Assembly: GCA_016839585.1 (NCBI GenBank) | Contig: JAEOTZ010000080.1 | Span: 1 to 39,714 of the forward strand | Length of the DNA stretch: 39,714 nt | Direction: 5' to 3' | Source: Promethearchaeota archaeon | GTDB lineage: Archaea; Asgardarchaeota; Lokiarchaeia; Sigyniarchaeales; SOKP01 | Part shown: positions 33,380 through 39,714 of the stretch, piece after piece | Position numbering within the stretch: the stretch's first letter is position 1 | How the letters are laid out: every line of letters begins with the position of its first letter | Translations under genes and position numbers: made by a program | The notes under the pieces: generated by a model | What the model was told of the DNA's origin: nothing | Databases searched by the model: none | What the model saw: the letters and a program-made list of their open reading frames with translations, nothing else

Positions 33380-34903
33380 ATGCCAGAATTGTACCAGAAA
33401 TTAGAAAGAATAGTGTCTAAAAATAGGATATCTAATGACTTATATGTTCGACACGCTTATTCCCGGAATGTTACTTCTAATCTTCAAGGTGTTCCTGATA
33501 TTGTTATAAGACCAAAAGATACCCAAGAAATTTCAGAAATCCTAAAAATAGCCAATGAAGAGAATATAGCTGTTATTCCTCGAGGTGGTGGAGACTGTGA
33601 ATTTGGAGGAAGTAAACCTATTGGAGATACTGGAATTGTCTTAGATCTAAAAAGTATGAATAAAGTATTGAATTTAGATACCGATAATTTAATAGTTACT
33701 ATAGAAGCCGGGATCTCATGGAGTAAATTAAATGACTATCTATGTCATTTTGGACTCTATACAGGATGCATGGGTCCAGGATCTGGATTAACATCATCAG
33801 TAGGAGGAGGTCTCTCTCATCATTCTGTAGGAGGTGGTGGATGTGCCAAGTATGGACCTTGTACTAATCAACTAATTTCATTGGAAGTTGTTTTGGCAAC
33901 AGGCGAAATCATTGAAACAGGATGTCAAGCTAATAAATATTCAAAATTACCATTCAATAGATTTGGAAATGGTCCAGATTTAGCGGCACTTTTTTGTGGG
34001 GATAATGGAATTTATGGTGTAAAAACTAAAGTTTCTCTACAAGTATTTCCTAAACCGGAATTTGCAGATTATAAAACTTTCTTGATGCCTCGAAACTCAA
34101 TGGAAATTTCTGCTCAGATGATGAGTGAAATTAGACAAAAAGGAATTGATGTTTATGATACTATGTATTTCATGGATTTAATTGTATCTATTGGGATTCA
34201 ATATGGAATGTTTCCTATGTGGGAACATTTAAAAAGAAAAAGAGGTGTTATTTTTTACACAGTTGAAGCAAACTCGGAAACAGAATTAAAGGCAAAAGTT
34301 GCACAACTAGATAAAATAATGTTAAGTAAAAAAGCAGAAGAATTTGGCCCTGAGATCTCGGATGGAAATATTGCTAAATGGCATTACGAGGAACAAGGTC
34401 ATTGGTTAATAGCCCATAACTTATGGGGATTAGTACCTGGATTTGATCCTGTAGATGCAGAATGTCATGTACCTATTAATGCATATCCTAAGATAATGAA
34501 AGATTTGGATCAATGGGATATGGAACACTCTGAAGACATGCAAAAAATTTTAGAGATAACTGGAATGCGACCAATTACGGGTACTGGTCCAATTATCTTA
34601 ACTGAAGGTAACAATGTTGAGTTAACTTGTGGATTTACTAGTTTTCCAAGCTATTATAATGGTGAAAAGCATGAAAATATAAAAGAAATCAATGTTAAGC
34701 TTTGGAAATCCCTTTTAGAAAGACTAGTTAAACAGGGAGCAATGTTCTATATGTTTGGCGATATTCTGAGTAGGCATATGGTAGATATACAAGGTTATCA
34801 GAAAGGATACTATGAACTAATGAGAAAGATTAAAGATGCAATTGATCCGAAACATATCTTAAGTCGTGGAAAATATAATTTTTGGGGTACTAAGAGAAAA
34901 TGA
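33380..34903 (+). CDS. FAD-linked oxidase of the VAO/PCMH family, copy B
   Basis: 507 residues, starting ATG 19 bases after the Fe-S gene. The FAD domain matches copy A almost residue for residue (same G-G-S-K-P-I-G-D loop, L-C-H-F-G-L-Y-T-G-C-M-G-P-G-S-G, G-G-G-G-C-A-K-Y-G, F-N-R-F-G-N-G-P-D-L-A and G-V-K-T-K-V-S-L-Q-V-F), while the cap differs in clusters: F-M-D-L-I-V-S-I-G-I against I-P-D-V-V-I-A-I-G-S, G-F-D-P-V-D-A-E-C-H against S-M-Q-A-L-S-A-E-C-F. This is a tandem duplication around the shared Fe-S gene. It ends I-D-P-K-H-I-L-S-R-G-K-Y-N-F-W-G. Oxidation of a related but different substrate is likely; both copies probably compete for or share one electron-transfer subunit. Confidence 0.9.
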   Translation: MPELYQKLERIVSKNRISNDLYVRHAYSRNVTSNLQGVPDIVIRPKDTQEISEILKIANEENIAVIPRGGGDCEFGGSKPIGDTGIVLDLKSMNKVLNLDTDNLIVTIEAGISWSKLNDYLCHFGLYTGCMGPGSGLTSSVGGGLSHHSVGGGGCAKYGPCTNQLISLEVVLATGEIIETGCQANKYSKLPFNRFGNGPDLAALFCGDNGIYGVKTKVSLQVFPKPEFADYKTFLMPRNSMEISAQMMSEIRQKGIDVYDTMYFMDLIVSIGIQYGMFPMWEHLKRKRGVIFYTVEANSETELKAKVAQLDKIMLSKKAEEFGPEISDGNIAKWHYEEQGHWLIAHNLWGLVPGFDPVDAECHVPINAYPKIMKDLDQWDMEHSEDMQKILEITGMRPITGTGPIILTEGNNVELTCGFTSFPSYYNGEKHENIKEINVKLWKSLLERLVKQGAMFYMFGDILSRHMVDIQGYQKGYYELMRKIKDAIDPKHILSRGKYNFWGTKRK

Positions 34904-35006
34904 TAATTTACCTATACTTAAAAACTTTCTACTCTTAATAAAAAATAATATTTTATCAATTTTTTATTAAAAAAATCTTTAAGAACCATCCTTTTTTTTA
35001 CTATTT

Positions 35007-35675
35007 ATGGAGGATTTAAGTATATATCTACAACCTAATGAATTCTTTGATTTTAACAAAAAATCTGTCACGAATAAAGCAAATGAAATAATTGATGGTT
35101 TAAAGAGTCAAAAAGAAAAAGCAATTGCTTTATTTTATTGGGTAAGAGATGAAATAAAATATAATATGGCGTTATTCATCCCTAAAGTGAAAAATTATTT
35201 TATTGCGAGCAAGACAATACGGCGACGTGAAGGTTTTTGTGTTTCAAAATCAATATTATTATCAACATTGGCCAGAGCAGTCGGGATACCTGCAAGAATT
35301 CATTTATGTGACCTTATCAATCATCTTGTTTCCCAAAAAGTTATTGATTTTATGGGACATAACGTCATGTACTACCATGGATATAGTGAATTTTATTTAG
35401 ACAATAAGTGGGTAAAATTAACACCTTCATTTGATAAAGGAACTGCAATAAGGGGAGGATTTCTTCCAATGGTAGAATTTGATGGTGAGAATGATGCTGT
35501 TTTTCCCCCTTATGATGTAAATGGAAATAAATTTGGAGAATATGTTGGAGATCGAGGTGTACATGCAGGCTTACCCCTCGATGAGATAGACAAACTATTT
35601 CAAGAAAAATATAAAATGTATAGAGAACATTTAAGTGGTTATCAAAAAGTAGACGATTATCAAGATTTAATATAA
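35007..35675 (+). CDS. Transglutaminase-like (papain-fold) protein
   Basis: 222 residues with the core transglutaminase triad: Cys78 in R-E-G-F-C-V-S-K, His124 in M-Y-Y-H-G-Y-S-E-F-Y-L, and Asp143 in L-T-P-S-F-D. The helix A-R-A-V-G-I-P-A-R-I between Cys and His is typical. No signal peptide or membrane helix is seen, so it is probably cytoplasmic. Prokaryotic relatives act as cysteine proteases, amidases or peptide cyclases; activity is not decidable. The ATG at 35007 has no Shine-Dalgarno site, and the message may be leaderless. It lies 103 bases after the FAD-oxidase operon and converges with ftr, 8 bases away. It may be transcribed with the upstream operon. Confidence 0.85.
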   Translation: MEDLSIYLQPNEFFDFNKKSVTNKANEIIDGLKSQKEKAIALFYWVRDEIKYNMALFIPKVKNYFIASKTIRRREGFCVSKSILLSTLARAVGIPARIHLCDLINHLVSQKVIDFMGHNVMYYHGYSEFYLDNKWVKLTPSFDKGTAIRGGFLPMVEFDGENDAVFPPYDVNGNKFGEYVGDRGVHAGLPLDEIDKLFQEKYKMYREHLSGYQKVDDYQDLI

Positions 35676-35683
35676 GCATCTCT

Positions 35684-36601
35684 TTAAGAGAAATAATTAT
35701 TCTTCAATCCTAATTCTCTTAAATGTATTTTGAATTTACCTAACTTACCTCCATAATTTCCAGCTGAGATTTTGATTAGACCTTCCATATCTATTATCCC
35801 TTCAATTACTTTTAGCATTGTTTCCTTTAAGGTATTAATGTCAAGTGCATTAAAGACTATTTCTGGAATTGATTTTACTCCCTCAGGAACTTTAAATTCT
35901 ACAGAAGGTAATTTTTTTTTTAAAGTTGGACAATATGGATGATTTGTTGACGGTCCAATTTTAGGGAAATTTGTTTCAGGTTTAGACCCCGCAGAACACA
36001 CATCAAAGGTAGTACAAACATCGTCAATTTCTGCTATGATTTTTACTGCCTCTCGTCCTACTTTTATGCTAGAATCTACAGAATGACAAAAGAGCCATAG
36101 ATTACCTCCCATAACACCTTTAGCATAGGAAAGCTCCTCCTCAATTAGAAAGTCATATCCCATCATGATAGGGACATCAATTAGTTTACGATTATTCTTT
36201 TCTACAATCCATTCATACCCATCACCGCAGTGTCCTACATTATTCATCATATTGAATTTAGTATCAACCTCATTTGGAAAATAATCGAAAACTGTGGTGG
36301 TAGGAACAACAAGAATACCTTGCCTTATCCTTCTTCCTAATTGATCATAAAATTTTGCCTGCGATTTTTGGCCAGTGCCAGTAACCCATAATTGTACGAT
36401 TGCTCCTAGTCTACCATCAATAGTCTCTTTTTTTGTAAACCATCTGACTATTCCACCTTCAGCATCTCCAAAAACCGTGAAAGGAAGAGCAGTAAACGCA
36501 TTTGCTGCTCTGTTTAAAAATTCTCTATCTTGAGCGGTGACTTGTAATTGTACTACTAAACCTTCAAAGGCTTCACAATAAGTGTCTTCTACAGTTACCA
36601 T
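35684..36601 (-). CDS. ftr: Formylmethanofuran:tetrahydromethanopterin formyltransferase
   Basis: 305 residues, close to the usual ~297. Hallmarks: V-E-D-T-Y-C-E-A-F at the N-terminus, I-R-Q-G-I-L-V-V-P-T-T-T-V-F-D in the middle, G-G-N-L-W-L-F-C, and the strongly conserved C-terminal S-A-G-N-Y-G-G-K-L-G-K-F-K-I-H-L-R-E-L. Ftr moves a formyl group between methanofuran and tetrahydromethanopterin, the second step of the methyl branch of the archaeal Wood-Ljungdahl pathway and of methanogenesis. It acts in the cytoplasm as an oligomer. No other C1 gene is next to it here, so the pathway is scattered. Some substitutions in otherwise conserved spots (for example V-V-P for C-P) could reflect lineage divergence. 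ATG at 36601. Confidence 0.93.
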   Translation of the reverse strand: MVTVEDTYCEAFEGLVVQLQVTAQDREFLNRAANAFTALPFTVFGDAEGGIVRWFTKKETIDGRLGAIVQLWVTGTGQKSQAKFYDQLGRRIRQGILVVPTTTVFDYFPNEVDTKFNMMNNVGHCGDGYEWIVEKNNRKLIDVPIMMGYDFLIEEELSYAKGVMGGNLWLFCHSVDSSIKVGREAVKIIAEIDDVCTTFDVCSAGSKPETNFPKIGPSTNHPYCPTLKKKLPSVEFKVPEGVKSIPEIVFNALDINTLKETMLKVIEGIIDMEGLIKISAGNYGGKLGKFKIHLRELGLKNNYFS

Positions 36602-36732
36602 TATCTGATGTGTATATTTATTTTAGATATTACCTAGATTATTTAGATCAAATAAAAATTTAAAATTAAAAGCTTATTAACTCTATAATATTAAATTAAT
36701 TACGAAAACAAAATAAAAGAGGAATAAGAAAA

Positions 36733-37656
36733 ATGCCAAGTGCAATCTTTTTATATGAAATTGATCCATCTTTTGGTCCTAATATACTAGCTGAATACTA
36801 CTTAGACATAGATGATAAAGTCCCTCCCAATATTTTAAAAGAATTCTCAGAAAAGCATAAAAATAAAGAGTTTTTGGATGCCACTACTAGAAATGAAAAC
36901 ATACGTTATTATTCTCGCAAGGTAAATGCAGAATCGCTACAAAAAGACAACTTCTATTTAGGCTTTATTTTAAGAGAAGGAGAAGACTTAATTTCTTTAA
37001 AAAGTTTATTTCAAAAATTCGAAAAATCAGTTATTCAAAATTATGCTAGTGATAAAACAGAGATGAGTGAAGTACTTAAAAATACATTAAATTCTGCTTT
37101 AAGTTTAATGGAGAAATTAAAAGAACCAACAATCGTGAAAGAAACTATTAATGAGAAAACTAAACAATTATTAGATGAGGAAAAGCTTCAAGAAGCTAGA
37201 GAATTAATCGATTTGGGAGAAGAGATTCCTGAAAGATTATCAGCTGAAGTAAGAGAGGGAGAACAATTCCTAACAGAAAAGTTTTATAAGAAGGCTAAAA
37301 GGAGTTTCCTTAAAGCAGCTGAACTAGCCGCGAAGATTCAAGAAGAGGAAATCGTTTTATTCTTAAAAAATAAAGCAGAACAAGTTGGCAATTTTCCTGA
37401 TTTGATAAAAGAACGTGAGGATCTCTATAAAGTTTTAGAACAAGTATTTAACGATTTAGAAAGTAATCGTTTGTACCTTTATGGTGATTTAGCTGAACCA
37501 ATTGATAGATTACTATATCTTTCTAATACTTTTGAAGAAGATGAATTAATCAAAACTTTAACTGAATTAAAAAAAAGTACTCATAATGCAACTCAATTAG
37601 CAAAAGAATTATATAGATTAGATAAAAAAATAAAAGAACTCTTTAATAAAGTTTAG
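36733..37656 (+). CDS. Longin-like N-terminal domain with helical (TPR-like) C-terminus
   Basis: 307 residues. The first 110 show a longin/roadblock-type pattern: strand A-I-F-L-Y-E-I-D, G-P-N-I-L-A-E-Y-Y, strands around I-R-Y-Y-S-R-K-V and F-Y-L-G-F-I-L-R-E-G, then helix S-L-F-Q-K-F-E-K-S. The remainder is helical, with a paired-helix unit near 160-200 (E-Q-F-L-T-E-K-F-Y-K-K-A-K-R-S-F-L-K-A-A-E-L-A) typical of TPR-like repeats. This suits a cytoplasmic adaptor that docks to a small GTPase or a trafficking/signalling complex; no specific family is recognised. The ATG is supported by GAGG 11-14 bases upstream, and CTCTATAATA near 36681-36690 could be its TATA box. Its stop codon overlaps the stop of the opposite AAA+ gene. 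Confidence 0.78.
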   Translation: MPSAIFLYEIDPSFGPNILAEYYLDIDDKVPPNILKEFSEKHKNKEFLDATTRNENIRYYSRKVNAESLQKDNFYLGFILREGEDLISLKSLFQKFEKSVIQNYASDKTEMSEVLKNTLNSALSLMEKLKEPTIVKETINEKTKQLLDEEKLQEARELIDLGEEIPERLSAEVREGEQFLTEKFYKKAKRSFLKAAELAAKIQEEEIVLFLKNKAEQVGNFPDLIKEREDLYKVLEQVFNDLESNRLYLYGDLAEPIDRLLYLSNTFEEDELIKTLTELKKSTHNATQLAKELYRLDKKIKELFNKV

Positions 37657-39485
37657 TCATTTCCCGAGTCAGAAGAATTGTCCTCTGTAGATGATTCTTC
37701 AATTGCGGGAGGTGTATACTCACCAATACCTGGAAAGATAATTTTTGCGATATTCCAACCTTCTTCTGTAGGGAACTTCAATGCATTTTCAATTAAACGC
37801 TCCCCTAATTCATTGTTTAATTCAACTCTGTGGATTTCAGGATTATCTTTCAAAATTAATTCATATTTTGCGCCACCAGTACCCATTGGTACAATTAATA
37901 AAGCTTCATCAATTGCTTTTTGATCAATAGCATCTTTTAACCGTTTTGCTGCATAATATCCCGCTACCCCTGCACTTCGATCGAAGGTTTTAATAGATGG
38001 TATCTCTATACCCCATTTTTTACCTTCAGCTTGAATTAAAGCTGCTAAAGTTTGTGCTCTTTTTCCAAGCTTGAATTTAAATTCCATTTGCGTTTTGAAT
38101 TTCTTTCCTTTTTCTTCTCCTACCATATTTATGCATTTTAAAGTAGCACCAGCAATAGATTGAGGATTTACATCTATGGAATATTCCTCCTCAGCTAAAA
38201 TGTCTTCAATTGTTTTTTTAATAATTTCTCTCGGTTTGGAAAAGTCTATTGCTTCTTCTTCAACTTCAGTTGGAGGTTTAGCTGTTGCAACAATTTCCGC
38301 ACCGACCTTCAGAAGTTCATCTACAGTCATCTCATCCATAACCACTTTATCTATAAATCGTCTACATAGTTTTATAGAATTTCTTGGATTACCTTGTGTT
38401 TTGTCGTAGATCATTTCTAATAATTTCTCGTTTAATGGAAATAATGGATATAAAGGAGGATTTAAGTTATTTTCCTCCCAAAATACTTCCATGGATTTTG
38501 AGAAAAATATTTTCAAATCATTTAAACTAAATGGCTTTAAATCCTGTTCAGGTTCCATTCGTGATCTTAATGGAGCATCAGCAATTTCAATAATTCTTGG
38601 CCAAATCTCTTTTAATACTGCAATTGTAATTACAAGACCCTTAACTTCGTTATATAGCCTTTTTAAGATTTCTAGGAATTTACGTTCTGCTACTTCTCCG
38701 AGCATTCTATATGGGGATTCAAGTTCATCAAAATAGAGAATAAGAACCCTATCTAAATTTTCTGTGATAATTTTAATCATACTAAGACAGGTGTCATCTT
38801 CCTCTAGTACAGAATTAATACCAAGTTCGCTTAAATCCTCATCTTCCAAATCTTCTCCAAGAAGCCATCTCTCTGCTAATGCTTTTTTGTTCTTATCTAG
38901 TTGATATGTAACGAATGCTTTTACACAATCAGCGAAAACACCTGGAAATTCTCTAATCCCTTTTTGTATAACTTCATCAATTTTAGGTTTTTGGAACAAT
39001 CCTGCTTTTTTTCCGCCCCACTTCATAATTAATCTCTCAGAAACAATATCTAAGAGTTCAGGTCCACATTCTTCGATTATGCAAGTATAAACATGAAGAA
39101 GTACGCGTATACTTGCTGGAGGACTGGGAACGTAAACAATGGTCCAATTTACAGGTTCTAGTTGCCCCACTTCTATTTCTTGCGATTCTTCGGCGCTCTC
39201 TAATTTTTTCCTATTTTCTCTTTCCTTGTCTTTGAAAGAATGATATGCGTGGGTTTTTCCAGTTCCTGCGCTACCGAGCAAAGGAATCATACGCGAACTT
39301 CGGTCTCGGTAAGTCTGGCGGACTAGTCTATATACTTCTCTGTCTATATAGCTCCTTGGACGTGCTATATCAATTCGGTCAGGAATATCTCCACGACTGA
39401 CGAAATTAGAGAAGGGAAGGATTGGTGAGGTGCGGAGGACTTCGAGATAAAGATTTTTGTCATCATCTGAAAGCTCACTATACAT
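37653..39485 (-). CDS. Large AAA+ (STAND/ORC-like) P-loop ATPase with unknown C-terminal domain
   Basis: 610 residues. Walker A GSAGTGKT (71-78), Walker B L-I-L-Y-F-D-E-L-E with Asp253-Glu254, a sensor-like V-I-T-I-A-V-L, a possible arginine finger in L-R-S-R-M (306-310), and a helical lid with T-Q-G-N-P-R-N-S-I-K-L-C-R-R (about 367-380) typical of ORC/Cdc6-type and STAND ATPases. A charged linker leads to a mixed alpha/beta domain (about 440-585) with M-E-F-K-F-K-L-G-K and W-G-I-E-I-P-S-I-K-T-F, of a fold I cannot name; the acidic Ser/Asp tail follows. Such ATPases appear in DNA replication, defence and signalling; no role can be chosen. ATG at 39485 is supported by GAGGA 8-9 bases upstream. 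Divergent from the acidic protein gene at the edge. Confidence 0.85.
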   Translation of the reverse strand: MYSELSDDDKNLYLEVLRTSPILPFSNFVSRGDIPDRIDIARPRSYIDREVYRLVRQTYRDRSSRMIPLLGSAGTGKTHAYHSFKDKERENRKKLESAEESQEIEVGQLEPVNWTIVYVPSPPASIRVLLHVYTCIIEECGPELLDIVSERLIMKWGGKKAGLFQKPKIDEVIQKGIREFPGVFADCVKAFVTYQLDKNKKALAERWLLGEDLEDEDLSELGINSVLEEDDTCLSMIKIITENLDRVLILYFDELESPYRMLGEVAERKFLEILKRLYNEVKGLVITIAVLKEIWPRIIEIADAPLRSRMEPEQDLKPFSLNDLKIFFSKSMEVFWEENNLNPPLYPLFPLNEKLLEMIYDKTQGNPRNSIKLCRRFIDKVVMDEMTVDELLKVGAEIVATAKPPTEVEEEAIDFSKPREIIKKTIEDILAEEEYSIDVNPQSIAGATLKCINMVGEEKGKKFKTQMEFKFKLGKRAQTLAALIQAEGKKWGIEIPSIKTFDRSAGVAGYYAAKRLKDAIDQKAIDEALLIVPMGTGGAKYELILKDNPEIHRVELNNELGERLIENALKFPTEEGWNIAKIIFPGIGEYTPPAIEESSTEDNSSDSGND

Positions 39486-39662
39486 AATTGACGATTTCCT
39501 CTTGATTTTATGATATTATCTAATTTTTATTTGATATAAATTAAATTTATTAATATAAACAATTTTTAATAGCATATAATCTATTTAGTTTCTAGCTATT
39601 ATAATATTTAATTAATAATTTTACCTATTAAATTTATTTGATAATAAGATAATCAAAAATGC

Positions 39663-39674
39663 TAAGGAGATGAT
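39663..39674 (+). promoter_or_regulatory. Strong Shine-Dalgarno site for the gene at the window edge
   Basis: TAAGGAGATGAT is a near-full match to the archaeal 16S 3' complement (GGAGGTGAT with one mismatch), ending 5 bases before a GTG at 39680. Confidence 0.5.
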
Positions 39675-39679
39675 AAAGA

Positions 39680-39714
39680 GTGCCTAAAAAAAATGAAGAT
39701 GACGACGAGGATGA
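39680..39714 (+). CDS. Start of an acidic protein cut by the window edge
   Basis: A GTG start after a strong Shine-Dalgarno site reads M-P-K-K-N-E-D-D-D-E-D before the window ends. Only eleven residues are visible, so no family can be given. It is divergent from the AAA+ ATPase gene with a gap of 194 bases that is very A+T-rich and otherwise featureless. Confidence 0.45.
   Translation, partial: MPKKNEDDDED

Noticed and set aside
37653-39485. BREX BrxC/PglY or DNA-phosphorothioation ATPase
   Set aside because: Size is half that of BrxC/PglY and no methylase, phosphatase or protease partner lies in the window; the visible motifs are only generic AAA+.

Overview
The window reads as a piece of an A+T-rich archaeal chromosome, most likely an Asgard archaeon of the Lokiarchaeia type. 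The grounds are: a formyltransferase of the tetrahydromethanopterin Wood-Ljungdahl branch (ftr), a Hef-type archaeal helicase, archaeal Shine-Dalgarno sites (GGAGGTG), eukaryote-like modules (two longin-like domains and an E2/RWD-like domain), surface proteins with N-X-S/T sequons, and a shared C-terminal tail of the form I-P-(F)-G-Y-N plus membrane helix. The lineage is inferred; no marker such as rRNA is present. No tRNA, rRNA, CRISPR array or insertion sequence was seen. Several genes start with TTG or GTG. No gene-free stretch exceeds 300 bases.

Layout. 1-1.9 kb: 3' part of a Hef-like helicase. 1.9-6.3 kb (-): a 1460-residue protein with a toroid-like head, coiled coils, winged-helix-like modules and a C-terminal membrane hairpin. 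6.5-8.8 kb (-): a membrane-anchored ectodomain protein and a secreted C13/caspase-like peptidase with a large domain inserted near its first strand. 9.0-11.9 kb (-): an FAD-linked oxidase followed by its CCG-type iron-sulfur partner. 12.1-22.0 kb (-): the most unusual part, an ABC exporter cluster. It has two ABC-2 permeases, an ordinary ATPase, a 1057-residue protein in which about twelve prenyltransferase-like repeats are joined by a membrane helix to a working ABC ATPase, a third ABC paralogue that has lost all catalytic motifs and carries an E2/RWD-like N-terminus, then a longin-like four-helix membrane protein and a zinc-binding protein. 22.3-29.4 kb (+): an NDP-forming acyl-CoA synthetase alpha subunit, an eight-repeat surface protein, a small membrane zinc-ribbon protein, a CBM9-like surface protein and an AMP-forming acyl-CoA ligase. 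29.5-30.4 kb (-): a CPBP/Rce1-like membrane protease and a stand-alone Lrp-type RAM domain. 30.6-34.9 kb (+): an FAD oxidase / iron-sulfur / FAD oxidase operon made by duplication of the oxidase. 35.0-39.7 kb: a transglutaminase-like protein, ftr, a longin-helical protein, a large AAA+ ATPase and the first codons of an acidic protein.

How the parts fit. The two FAD/Fe-S loci look like oxidation modules that pass electrons from unknown alcohols or hydroxy acids to a carrier; together with the two acyl-CoA synthetases and ftr they suggest organic-acid or aromatic catabolism linked to the reductive acetyl-CoA pathway. The ABC cluster looks like one export or surface-remodelling machine: the toroid array would lie outside the cell, coupled through one helix to the ATPase inside, while a dead paralogue may regulate or scaffold. 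That machine is the best candidate for an undescribed system here.
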